A DNA stretch of 64,000 nt from JAEZBP01 sp963832725. GTDB lineage: Bacteria; Myxococcota_A; Polyangia; Polyangiales; Sandaracinaceae. Made by a program: the position numbers and the translations under genes. Numbering within the stretch: position 1 is the first letter of the stretch; each line of letters opens with the position of its first letter. The stretch spans positions 1,550,001 to 1,614,000 of the forward strand of contig CAWHVG010000003.1 of NCBI GenBank assembly GCA_963832725.1. Direction: 5' to 3'. Under the pieces are notes generated by a model. The model had not been told where the DNA came from, searched no databases, and saw only the letters and a program-made list of their open reading frames with translations. Below, one piece after another: positions 52,928 through 61,289 of this stretch.

Positions 52928-53875
52928 ATGATTTGGACCCCCGATCACATGCCGGATCTCTCCGGCAAGACGGTCGTCGTCACCGGCGCGAACAGCGGGA
53001 TCGGCCTGCAGGCGGCGCGAGGCTTCGCCGCCAAGAACGCCCGGGTGATCATGGCCTGCCGCAACATGGACAAGGGCCGCGCCGCGCAGGCCCACATCCA
53101 GGCCGAGATCCCGCACGCGACGCTCGAGCTGCATCAGCTCGATCTCTCCGATCTGAGCTCGGTCCGCCGCTTCGCCGAGACATTCCGCACCGCGCACGCG
53201 TCGCTGGATCTGCTGGTCAACAACGCCGGCGTGATGGCGCTGCCCCTCGCACGCACGGCCGAGGGGTTCGAGATGCAGATCGGGACCAACCACCTCGGTC
53301 ACTTCGCGCTGACGTCCCTGCTCTGGCCCCGGCTCGTGGCGGCGCGGCCCGCGCGCATCGTCGTGGTGGGCAGCATCGCCCACTTCTTCGGCTCGATCCG
53401 CTTCCACGATCTGAACTGGGAGAAGAGCTACTCGCGCTGGCCGGCCTACTGCCAGAGCAAGCTGGCCAACATGCTCTTCGCCAAGGAGCTGGCGCGACGC
53501 GCGGAGCTGGCATCCGTCGGCGTGACCACCGTGGCCTGTCACCCCGGCTACGCGAGCACGAACCTCCAGACCAAGCAGGCGAAGATCAGCGGCTCGAGCC
53601 TGGAGGAGACCATCATGAACCTCGGCAACGGCGCGTTCGCCCAGAGCTCGGCCTGGGGCGCGCTGCCGACGCTCTACGCCGCCACGCAGGAGGTCGAGCC
53701 GGGCTCGTACGTCGGGCCGGGCGGTCCCCTCGGGCTGGTGGGGCTGCCCACCCGCGCGCGGGTCAGCAGGCGCGCCGAGGACCCGGAGATCGCAGCCCGG
53801 CTGTGGACGCTGAGCGAGGAGCTCACCGGGCACCCGTTCGAGGTGGCGGCGACCGGCGCGCGCGCGGCGGGCTGA
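52928..53875 (+). CDS. SDR-family oxidoreductase, retinol-dehydrogenase/WW-domain-oxidoreductase-like
   Basis: A 315-aa extended SDR. VVVTGANSGIGLQAARGFAA is the cofactor motif, LDLLVNNAGVMA follows. The catalytic Ser is in VVVGSIAHFFGS and the Tyr/Lys in YCQSKLANMLFAKEL. The TNHLGHFALTSLLWP segment and the CHPGYASTNLQ end are typical of RDH/WWOX-type SDRs. ATG 52928 is the only good start, divergent from msrA. Substrate is unknown, probably a lipid or isoprenoid alcohol. Confidence 0.9.
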   Translation: MIWTPDHMPDLSGKTVVVTGANSGIGLQAARGFAAKNARVIMACRNMDKGRAAQAHIQAEIPHATLELHQLDLSDLSSVRRFAETFRTAHASLDLLVNNAGVMALPLARTAEGFEMQIGTNHLGHFALTSLLWPRLVAARPARIVVVGSIAHFFGSIRFHDLNWEKSYSRWPAYCQSKLANMLFAKELARRAELASVGVTTVACHPGYASTNLQTKQAKISGSSLEETIMNLGNGAFAQSSAWGALPTLYAATQEVEPGSYVGPGGPLGLVGLPTRARVSRRAEDPEIAARLWTLSEELTGHPFEVAATGARAAG

Positions 53876-54150
53876 GCCCGCTCGGCGAGCCTCGTCGTGC
53901 ATCGCCTCGACGACGTCTCGGAGCTCGAGCAGCGCCCTTCCCCAGCGTTCTCGTTCGCCGAGCACTACGACGTCGTCGCCCAGCGCCGCCCACGCACCGG
54001 GGAGCGGACCTCGCGAGCTCACCGAGAGCGCTTCGAAGCGTCGCGTCTATGCGAGATGCGCGCTCTACGCGTCGGCCTCCGAGCGCGCCAATCGTCTGTG
54101 CTACGCGCGAGCTTCGGTCCGAGCGCCCGGATGTACGCCCGTGACACGGA

Positions 54151-54510
54151 TCAGTTCAGCACGCGGCGCTTCTTCTTGAACACCCGGTCCCAGCCCTTGC
54201 GGTAGCGAGGGTTGGCCACCTGGACCGGGCCGTCGGCGTCGCCCTCGTCGTCGCTGGCCTCGCTCGGGTCGTAGACGACGTCCACGTCGTAGAGGAGCGG
54301 TTCCTCGCGCGGCCTCATCCGGATCAGCTCACCCTGGATGGGCTGTCCCTCCACGGCCCGCCGGACCAACGCGGGCTCGACCCGCTCGCCGCGCTTGCGG
54401 AGCACGCCCAGCGTCTCCCCGTCGGGCGTCGCGCCGATGACGAGCGCGACATCGTCCTTTTTCGCCGCGCCGCTGGGCTTCTTCGCGCGCTTCCCGACTT
54501 CCTCGGCCAC
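54151..54510 (-). CDS. Basic cytoplasmic protein of unknown function
   Basis: About 119 aa, rich in Lys/Arg at both ends. VAEEVGKRAKKPSGAAKKDD opens it. VALVIGATPDGETLGVLRKR and VRRAVEGQPIQGELIRMRPR look like beta strands. ANPRYRKGWDRVFKKKRRVL is a basic C-terminus. The sequence YDPSEASDDEGDADGP is an acidic linker. The GTG at 54510 is a guess; in-frame codons further up overlap the divergent lipoprotein leader. No family recognised. Confidence 0.6.
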   Translation of the reverse strand: MAEEVGKRAKKPSGAAKKDDVALVIGATPDGETLGVLRKRGERVEPALVRRAVEGQPIQGELIRMRPREEPLLYDVDVVYDPSEASDDEGDADGPVQVANPRYRKGWDRVFKKKRRVLN

Positions 54511-54592
54511 GAAGGCGATCTTAGCACGCGCGGAGGGCGCGCGAACGGGGGCCACACTTGGCATCGCGCGCCGAGAGAGCGATTCTGGGACC

Positions 54593-55646
54593 ATGCTGGC
54601 ACGCACGACCTCCCTCACCGTGGGGCTCCTTCTGGCGGCGTGCGGGAGCCCCTCGGCGAGCGCCGACGGCGGCCCCTCGGCGAGCTCCGACGGCGGCTCG
54701 GTGGCCGACGCCGGCCCTCCCCTGCCCGTCGAGCGACTCGATCTCGAGGCGACTCCCAACCCCATGATCGGGCTCGACATCGGCGATCCGCACCCGATGA
54801 AGGTCGGCGACCGTTGGTATCTCTACGCGACCACCTCGACGCTCGGGATCGAAGGCTGGACCTCCACCGATTCTCGTGCAGTGGGATTGCCTCGGCTACG
54901 TCTGGCAGCCGACGGCCGGCACCTGGACCGAGCCGGCCGACGCCTGGGCGCCCTCGGTGCATCCCGGCGACGGCGGCTACTACCTCTACTACACCTGCGA
55001 CCGGCGGATCGGCGTCGCCTTCGCCGACACGCCGGAGGGGCCCTTCACCGACGTCTTCGATCACCCGCTGGTCGGCAGCGGCCACGGCGGCGTCGGCGAC
55101 GGCGTGTACGTCGGCGGCGGCACCGAGCCCGACATCACCGCGGACTACGAGGAGCTGACGATCGATCCCTTCCTGCGCGAGCTGCCGGACGGCCGGAAGT
55201 TTCTCTACTTCGTGCACTACACGCCGGTCAGCGTGATCGCCGTCCTCGAGATGGCCGACTACACGACCTTCATGGACACGACGCCGACCGACGTCCTGGT
55301 GCCGAGCGAGCGTTGGGAGTCGGTGGTCGCCGAGGGCCCTTGGGTCGAGCTGCACGACGGTCACTTCGCGCTGATGTACTCGGGCAACTTCGTCCGCACG
55401 CCGCAGTACGCGCTCGGCGTGGCGATGAGCGACGACCCGCGCGGGCCCTTCGTCGAGCAGCCGAACAACCCCTGGCTGAGCACGACCCTCTCGGGCCTCG
55501 AGGGGCCGGGGCATCACGGCGTCACGGTCGACGCGGACGGCCTGCCGCTCGCCGTCTTCCACGCCGACGTGCCGGAGGGCGGCCGCCGGGTGTTCACCAC
55601 GCCCATGTCGTTCGACGCGAACGGGGTGCCTGTGCTCGGTCGCTGA
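54593..55646 (+). pseudogene. GH43-like beta-propeller lipoprotein, one frameshift
   Basis: Corrected length is 350 aa. A lipobox (LLLAAC) and Ser/Asp/Gly-rich linker open it. IGLDIGDPHPMKVGDRWYLY is the first propeller blade of GH43/GH117-like enzymes, with the Asp of DPH as the likely base. The frame breaks at GATTCT (54869-54874). Dropping one T gives TDLVQWDCLGYVWQP, a natural continuation. Later blades are present: PSVHPGDGGYYLYYTCDRRI, HDGHFALMYSGNFVRTPQYA and GLEGPGHHGVTVDADGLPLA. It is upstream of a GH1 lipoprotein by 72 nt, so both may degrade the same polysaccharide outside the cell. Confidence 0.78.
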
Positions 55647-55718
55647 CGGCGGCCGTGCGCCGATGCGGTGTGGGTGCCCGGATCTCCCGGACCAAGAGGT
55701 GCGCTACCATCGGTGTCG

Positions 55719-57245
55719 ATGCGCCCTGCCCTCCCCTTCGCCGCGCTGGCACTCGTCGCATGCTCGAACACCCCTTCGCCGAGGCCATTTCCCGACGGCT
55801 TCCTGATCGGCGCGTCCACCGCCGGGTTCCAGGTGGACATGGGCTGCCCCACCTTGCCCGCCAGCGAGTGCACCGACGCGAACAGCGACTGGTACCAGTT
55901 CGTCACCTCGCCGGACACGCAGGCGATCACCCGCACCTACCTGAGCGGCGAAGACCCGGCGGTGGTCGGCCCCGGACACTGGGAGCTCTACGAGCACGAC
56001 TTCGACCTGGCGCAGGCCGACGGGCACACCGCCTTCCGGATGAGCCTGGAGTGGAGCCGCATCTTCCCGACGTCGACGGCGGGCGTGGACGGCTACGATG
56101 CGCTGCGCGCGATGGCGGACCAGACCGCGCTCGACCACTACCACGCCGTCTTCGCCGCGCTCCACGCGCGCGGCATCACCCCCTACGTCACGGTCAACCA
56201 CTACACGCTGCCGACCTGGATCCACGACGGCCGCGGGTGCACCGTCGACTTCGACACCTGCACGGCGCGCGGCTGGGCGGATCCGGACACGACCATCCCC
56301 GAGATCGCCAAGTACGCCGGGTTCGTTGCGCAGGAGTTCGGGGCCGAGGTGGATTGGTGGGCCACCGAGAACGAGCCCTTCGCCATCGTGCTGCCGGGCT
56401 ACGTGCTGCAGACCGCGGCGCGTACCAACCCGCCGGCGCTGAGCCTGCGCTCGGACCTGGCGAAGACGGTCTTCGTGGCGCTGATCGAAGGCCACGCGCG
56501 GATGTACGACGCGATCCACGCCGCGGACACGATGGACGCCGACGGCGACGGAGTGGCCGCGGACGTGGGGCTCGTCTACGCGATGGCGCCCGTCGCGCCC
56601 CTCCATCCCTCGCGGCAGCAGGACGTCGACGCCGCGAAGAACGTCTTCTATCTGTGGAACATGGCGTTCCTGAACGGCGTGGTCGGCGGGGTCCTGGACG
56701 ACAACCTCGACGGCACCGGCGAGATGCGCGCCGATCTGACCGGACGCATGGATCACCTCGGCATCAACTACTACGTGCGCATCGGCGTCTCCGGCGCCTC
56801 GCAACCCGCGCTGCCCGATCTGTCGCCGCTGACCACCTTCAACCCGCTGACCATCCAGCAGGACGAGATCTACCCGCGCGGGATCTACGAGCTGGTCACG
56901 CTCATCCACCAGCGCTTCGGCGTGCCGGTGGTGATCACCGAGAACGACGGGCAGGCCATTCCGCGCGGCGACATCGAGTTCGAGCAGAAGACGATGGTCG
57001 AGACGCTGCAGTGGCTGCTGCGCGCCGTCGACGAAGGTGTGGACGTGCGCGGCTACATGTACTGGTCGCTCATGGACAACTACGAGTGGAACCACGGGAC
57101 CACGCTCCCCTACGGGCTCTATCAGGTGGATCCGCACGATCCGCAGAAGACGCGCGTCCCGCGACCGACGGCGGCGCTCTACGCGCGCATCGCGACCGCG
57201 CACGCCATCCCCGCCGATCTCCTCGAGCGCTATCCGATCGAGTGA
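55719..57245 (+). CDS. GH1-family beta-glycosidase lipoprotein
   Basis: A 508-aa exported protein. The lipobox is ALALVACS. The TIM barrel shows DGFLIGASTAGFQVDMGCP (family start), AFRMSLEWSRIFP, PYVTVNHYTLPTWIHDGRGC, WWATENEPFAIVLPGYV (acid/base Glu in NEP), GINYYVRIGV and VVITENDGQA (nucleophile Glu). GYMYWSLMDNYEWNHG and GLYQVDPHDPQKTR follow. Cys pairs and a MDADGDGVAAD calcium-like loop near residue 270 suit an extracellular site. Natural beta-glucosidase or beta-galactosidase specificity is not clear. Confidence 0.9.
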   Translation: MRPALPFAALALVACSNTPSPRPFPDGFLIGASTAGFQVDMGCPTLPASECTDANSDWYQFVTSPDTQAITRTYLSGEDPAVVGPGHWELYEHDFDLAQADGHTAFRMSLEWSRIFPTSTAGVDGYDALRAMADQTALDHYHAVFAALHARGITPYVTVNHYTLPTWIHDGRGCTVDFDTCTARGWADPDTTIPEIAKYAGFVAQEFGAEVDWWATENEPFAIVLPGYVLQTAARTNPPALSLRSDLAKTVFVALIEGHARMYDAIHAADTMDADGDGVAADVGLVYAMAPVAPLHPSRQQDVDAAKNVFYLWNMAFLNGVVGGVLDDNLDGTGEMRADLTGRMDHLGINYYVRIGVSGASQPALPDLSPLTTFNPLTIQQDEIYPRGIYELVTLIHQRFGVPVVITENDGQAIPRGDIEFEQKTMVETLQWLLRAVDEGVDVRGYMYWSLMDNYEWNHGTTLPYGLYQVDPHDPQKTRVPRPTAALYARIATAHAIPADLLERYPIE

Positions 57246-57260
57246 CGGGCCCTCGCGGCG

Positions 57261-57280
57261 GCCGCGTTGGAACACGCGGC
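57261..57280. terminator. Short hairpin between convergent genes
   Basis: Arms GCCGCGT (57261-57267) and ACGCGGC (57274-57280) with a 6-nt loop. It abuts the stop codon of the barrel gene and follows the GH1 stop by 15 nt. It has no T-run, so termination is only a possibility. Confidence 0.35.
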
Positions 57281-58282
57281 TCAGAGGCGCCAGGCGAGGC
57301 CGAGCCGGCCACCCCAGTACGCGCCGCGGAAGCCGGCGTGGCCCATCGCGAGCGCGTAACCGAGCCCCACCAGGTTGGCGCCGACCTCGCCCTCCACGAC
57401 CAGGACCAGCGCGTCGGTCAGCTCGATCTCGGCGGCGACCGTCCCACCTGCGCCGACCTGCGGCAGGTCCGACTGTCGAGACGCACCCGCCGGATGGAGG
57501 GCCCAGCCGTAGCCGAGCCAAAGGCGAGGTCCGGCCCGGACCGCGAGCCGATCGAAGACGCGCGCCCAGTAGGAGAGCGTGAGCCCGCCGGTGATCGACG
57601 CGAGGACGAGGTCGTAGGCGCTCGGGCCGATGGCGCCGCCCGCATCCATGCGCAGCACGAGCGGCGAACGCCCCAGCGGAAGATCGAGGAACGCGAACGC
57701 GCCGCCGAGGGTCGCGCCGCCGGCCGGCGCGTTCAGCACGACGCCGCCGATGCCGACCCGCGTGGCGGGGTGGGTGGACAGAGCCCGCCTGGGCGGGCGC
57801 GGCGACTCCAGCGTCACCTCTGCCTGCTCCGGCGGCGGGATGGCCGGCGGCGGAGGAGGCGGCGGGAACGAAGCGATGCGCTCCGCCAGGTCGTCCCCCG
57901 GTTGCCCGCGGAGCGCGTTGGCCATCTCGAGCGCCAGCGCGTGTACCAACGAGCCGAGCGGCAGCGCCCCGATCGCGGCGTCGTGCATGCGAAGCACACC
58001 GCCTCGGCTCAGGTGGAACACGAAGCGGGTGGCGGCGGGACCACACGGGTACGGCTCGTAGGAGACCTCGGCCTCGGCCAGCGCCGGGTCCTCGACCAAC
58101 ACCGCGCCCTCGAGCTCGAGCGCGAGGGCGAGCAGCTCGCGCACGCGGCGGGGCGAGACGGGCAGCTCCCCGCAGGTCGGCTGGGCCAGGTGCACGGTGC
58201 GAGGCGCGGGGGTCTGCGCCGCGGCCGGAGCCGCCCACCCGAGCGCGAGGAGGATCGCAGCGGTGATGGGGAAACGGCTCAT
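57281..58282 (-). CDS. Outer-membrane beta-barrel protein with periplasmic N-terminal domain
   Basis: A 333-aa exported protein. The signal peptide is MSRFPITAAILLALGWAAPA then AAQT. Residues 22-150 are a soluble domain with two Cys. A Pro-rich linker (FPPPPPPPAIPPPEQA) leads to a C-terminal half of alternating strands (RVGIGGVVLNAPAGGATLGG, PLVLRMDAGGAIGPSAYDLV, LVVEGEVGANLVGLGYALAM) ending GRLGLAWRL. The layout suits an 8- to 10-strand barrel. The ATG at 58282 has GGGAG right before it, an unusually tight spacing. Confidence 0.7.
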   Translation of the reverse strand: MSRFPITAAILLALGWAAPAAAQTPAPRTVHLAQPTCGELPVSPRRVRELLALALELEGAVLVEDPALAEAEVSYEPYPCGPAATRFVFHLSRGGVLRMHDAAIGALPLGSLVHALALEMANALRGQPGDDLAERIASFPPPPPPPAIPPPEQAEVTLESPRPPRRALSTHPATRVGIGGVVLNAPAGGATLGGAFAFLDLPLGRSPLVLRMDAGGAIGPSAYDLVLASITGGLTLSYWARVFDRLAVRAGPRLWLGYGWALHPAGASRQSDLPQVGAGGTVAAEIELTDALVLVVEGEVGANLVGLGYALAMGHAGFRGAYWGGRLGLAWRL

Positions 58283-58358
58283 CTCCCATTCAGGATGGGC
58301 GATCGCGAATGCGTTTTCAGGTCCCTCGATGGGGATTGTCGCCGCGCGCGCACGGAGA

Positions 58359-58429
58359 CACTTCGATACGCACATATCGAAGTGAATCGATACGCGCTCA
58401 TCGAAGCGACGGAGCGACTCGATCCGTCG
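58359..58429. promoter_or_regulatory. Tandem palindromic operator-like sites in a divergent promoter
   Basis: A perfect inverted repeat CACTTCGATA (58359-58368)/TATCGAAGTG (58375-58384) with a 6-bp spacer. A related copy, ATCGATACGCGCTCATCGAA and GCG, lies 24 bp downstream (58386-58408 against 58362-58384, about 18 of 23 bases shared). A third inverted repeat, CGACGGA/TCCGTCG (58407-58429), follows. The three sites lie between the barrel gene (start 58282) and the plus-strand gene (58481). The same half-site CGATACGC-ATCGAAG recurs, so cooperative binding of one regulator is plausible. Confidence 0.55.
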
Positions 58430-58480
58430 CCGGCGAGACGCCATGAGCTACCCGAACCGCCGAAATGGTAGGCTGCCGAC

Positions 58481-59356
58481 GTGGACGAGCTTCGAAAGTT
58501 GTTGGAGGTAGTGCGCCGCGACCTGAGCGCCGCGGACGTTCGAGCGGAGATCGGCGGCCGCGACCCGGAAGACCCGCGGCTGGTATGGGCGCCGCTGGCA
58601 CCCGGTTGGCGGGTGGTCGCCGTCTTCGACGCGGTCCCCGAGGATCCCGACGCCCTTCGCGAGCGCCTCGAAGCCTTGGTTCGCCCCTTCGAAAGCGCGG
58701 CGTCCCACGCGGAGATCCCGAGCGGCGGGCTGGGCGCCGCGAAGCAGCGCGCCGTGGACGAAGAGCTCGACGCGCTGGCGGAGCGGTCCGGCGCGAGAGC
58801 CGCCATGGTCTTCGACGAGCGCTCGCCGGTGCTCTGGGGCAGCTCCTCGCAACGCGCGAACGGCTGGGACATCGACGCGATGGAGCGCGCGCGCGACCTG
58901 GCGTCGGAGATCGCCGCCTCGGGCCTCGATCCGGCACACTGGCTGGCCGAAGGCGCTCCCGAAGAGCACGAGCTCCGCGAAGCGGGCGTCGACGAGACGG
59001 TGGCGCAGCGCTGGTCCCACCGCCTGCACCGCCTGAGCGAGCTGGCGCCGGACTGGCGAACGGCCGATTGGCAGGAAGCGCTGCAGATCGCCACCGCCGT
59101 GACCGCCGCCCGGGCCGAGTGCCGCGGCGGGCGCGCGCCCGAGCGGGTCAGCGCGGACGACGAGGAGTGGGGTGTGTTCGCGCGCGGGTTCGCGCAGATC
59201 TATCTCTGCGCGTTGGTCTACGACGGCGCCTTCTCCGAGCTGCACGCCGAAGGCGCGCTGGTCCGAAGCCTGCCACACGTCGAGACGCTGGTGCTCGCGC
59301 TGCCACCGGTGGATCCGCCGCCGAAGGCCGCCAAGGTGATCCGCATCCGTGGCTGA
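58481..59356 (+). CDS. Conserved-looking protein of unknown function
   Basis: A 291-aa cytoplasmic protein starting at GTG. It has MDELRKLLEVVRRDLSAADV at the start, WAPLAPGWRVVAVFDAVPED next, then RSGARAAMVFDERSPVLWGS, a strand-turn-strand that resembles a Roadblock/LC7 segment. The rest is mixed (RLSELAPDWRTADWQEALQI, FARGFAQIYLCALVYDGAFS) and ends PKAAKVIRIRG. No enzyme motif is seen. A GTPase-regulating Roadblock role is a speculation only. Confidence 0.65.
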   Translation: MDELRKLLEVVRRDLSAADVRAEIGGRDPEDPRLVWAPLAPGWRVVAVFDAVPEDPDALRERLEALVRPFESAASHAEIPSGGLGAAKQRAVDEELDALAERSGARAAMVFDERSPVLWGSSSQRANGWDIDAMERARDLASEIAASGLDPAHWLAEGAPEEHELREAGVDETVAQRWSHRLHRLSELAPDWRTADWQEALQIATAVTAARAECRGGRAPERVSADDEEWGVFARGFAQIYLCALVYDGAFSELHAEGALVRSLPHVETLVLALPPVDPPPKAAKVIRIRG

Positions 59357-59408
59357 TCGCGAATGCGCTTGCTGCGCTCGCGGCCGGGGCTCCATGCTCT
59401 GAGTCGAG

Positions 59409-59924
59409 ATGCTGGAGCTGCCCATCGAGACCGCGCGCCTCCGGCTGCGCCGCCACGTTGCCGCCGACCGCGACGCCTTCATCGCGCTCGTCACCGACCC
59501 GCGCTTCTACGCGCACCTCAGCGTGCCCGAACGGCAGCGCACGGAAGGGGGCGCGGCGGAGGTCTTCGACACCATCGCCGGCAGCTACGCCACCGACGAG
59601 CCGGTGTGGGGACTGACGGTGGCCGATCGCGACACGGACTCGTTCCTCGGCACGGTCGCTCTGCACCCGGTCCCCTTCGGTGACGCCCTCGAGATCTTCT
59701 ACGCGATCGTTCCCGACCGCTGGGGCGAAGGGCTGGCCACCGAAGCGGTGAAGGCCATCTTGGCGGCGGTCCCCGACCGCGACGTGGTCGCGCTCGCGCC
59801 GCCGGAGAACGAAGGCAGCCAGCGCATCGCACGCGCCGCGGGGATGGAAGACGCGGGCATCCACGCTCCTCTCGGCGGGCCGCAGCGCCATCGCTTCGTG
59901 CGCACCGGTCGCCGCGGCGCGTGA
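59409..59924 (+). CDS. GNAT-family N-acetyltransferase (RimJ/RimL-like)
   Basis: A 171-aa acetyltransferase. IETARLRLRRHVAADRDAFI is the typical RimJ/RimL start. FLGTVALHPVPFGDALEIFY and AIVPDRWGEGLATEAVKAIL carry the acetyl-CoA-binding Q/RxxGxG/A segment (RWGEGLA). ENEGSQRIARAAGMEDAGI is the last conserved region. The substrate is not known. It follows the unknown 58.5-kb gene by 52 nt and may be cotranscribed. Confidence 0.88.
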   Translation: MLELPIETARLRLRRHVAADRDAFIALVTDPRFYAHLSVPERQRTEGGAAEVFDTIAGSYATDEPVWGLTVADRDTDSFLGTVALHPVPFGDALEIFYAIVPDRWGEGLATEAVKAILAAVPDRDVVALAPPENEGSQRIARAAGMEDAGIHAPLGGPQRHRFVRTGRRGA

Positions 59925-60005
59925 GCGGTTCCGTCCGCGACCCCTGAGCCCGCTCGCCGCCCACACAGGCCGTGCGCGCGCCCGCGCGGGCGGCATACTC
60001 CGCGC

Positions 60006-61244
60006 GTGCCGTCGACGCCGCACCCCTTCCGCGACCTCTCGTTCTATCTCGGCTCCCGCTTCGTCGGCACGATCGGCGTCCAAGTGCAGAGCGTGGCCAT
60101 CGGCTGGCAGGTCTACGCGCGCACCGGCGAGGCGCTCGACCTGGCCTGGGTCGGCCTCTCGCAGTTCGTCCCGCTGGCGCTCTTGTCCCTGTGGGCCGGC
60201 AACGTGGTCGATCGCTCGCATCGAAAGCGCGTCTTGGTGACCTGCCGCGCGCTCTACGGCGTCGGCGCGCTGGCGCTGGCGGGTCTCTCGCGCGTGCCCG
60301 AGTGGGGCGTGACGCCGATGTACGCCGTGCTGATGATGCTCGGCGCCACGCGGGCGTTCGCGGCGCCGGCCGGTTGGGCGCTGCTGCCGGGGTTGGTGCC
60401 GGGCGACAAGCTCCAGCGCGCCATCGGCCTCAGCTCGTCCACCTTCCAGATCGCCACCATCGCTGGCCCCGCCGTCGGCGGGTTGGTGTACGCGCTCGGC
60501 GGCGCCACGGCGGCCTATGTGACCACCGCCGTCTGTGAGCTCTTCGCGGTCAGCACGCTGATCGCCATCGAGCGGCAGTTCCCGAAGTACGAGGCGCCGG
60601 AGGAGCGCGGCCTCGATCTGCTGCTCTCCGGCGTGCGCTACGTCTGGCGCGAGAAGATCCTCTTCGGCGCCATCAGCCTCGATCTCTTCGCGGTGCTGCT
60701 CGGCGGCGCCGTCGCGCTGATGCCGATCTACGCGCGCGACATCCTGCACGTCGGCGAGACCGGGATGGGCATGCTCCGCAGCGCGCCGGCGGTGGGCGCG
60801 GCCGTGGTGGCGCTGGTGCTGGCGTTCCGGCCGGTGTCGCGGCACGCGGGCCGCTGGATGTTCGCGGCGGTCGCGCTCTTCGGCGTGGCCACCTTGGTAT
60901 TCGGCTTCTCGACGCACTTCCCGCTCAGCCTGGCGGCGCTGGCCGTGCTCGGCGCGGCGGACATGGTGAGCGTGCAGATCCGGCAGACGCTCATCCAGGT
61001 GCAGACGCCGGACGAGATGCGCGGTCGCGTCTCCAGCGTGAGCATGATCTTCATCGGCGCCTCCAACGAGCTCGGCGAGTTCGAGTCGGGGGTGACCGCG
61101 GATCTCTTCGGCGGGCGCGCGGTGGGCGCGTTGCGGGCGGTGGTGCTCGGCGGGGTCGGCACCCTCCTCGTCACCGGCCTCTGGAGCGTGCTCTTCCCGC
61201 AGCTCCGCGACGCCGATCGGCTCGAGGCGAAGGAACGCGCCTGA
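60006..61244 (+). CDS. MFS transporter, EntS/MFS_3-type exporter
   Basis: A 412-aa 12-TM carrier starting at GTG. FRDLSFYLGSRFVGTIGVQV is TM1. AWVGLSQFVPLALLSLWAGN and VVDRSHRKRVL hold the MFS motif. ALPGLVPGDKLQRAIGLSSS, seen here as LLPGLVPGDK, and LIQVQTPDEMRGRVSSVSMI are typical of the EntS/MFS_3 group. Such proteins export siderophores or drugs, but no siderophore genes are near. Converges on pntB. Confidence 0.9.
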   Translation: MPSTPHPFRDLSFYLGSRFVGTIGVQVQSVAIGWQVYARTGEALDLAWVGLSQFVPLALLSLWAGNVVDRSHRKRVLVTCRALYGVGALALAGLSRVPEWGVTPMYAVLMMLGATRAFAAPAGWALLPGLVPGDKLQRAIGLSSSTFQIATIAGPAVGGLVYALGGATAAYVTTAVCELFAVSTLIAIERQFPKYEAPEERGLDLLLSGVRYVWREKILFGAISLDLFAVLLGGAVALMPIYARDILHVGETGMGMLRSAPAVGAAVVALVLAFRPVSRHAGRWMFAAVALFGVATLVFGFSTHFPLSLAALAVLGAADMVSVQIRQTLIQVQTPDEMRGRVSSVSMIFIGASNELGEFESGVTADLFGGRAVGALRAVVLGGVGTLLVTGLWSVLFPQLRDADRLEAKERA

Positions 61245-61289
61245 GCCCGTCTCGGGTTGCGCACGGGTCCGGTCGCGGATCGCGCTCGC

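Noticed and set aside
53876..54150. Open frames on both strands in the gap after the SDR gene
   Set aside because: No family motifs, no ribosome-binding site, and the frames overlap known genes. I see nothing supportable in this gap.
54338..58471. Open frame of about 1377 codons covering both sugar hydrolases
   Set aside because: Only its first part (from 54593 to the frame break) is real. The rest is out of frame with the GH43-like and GH1 genes.
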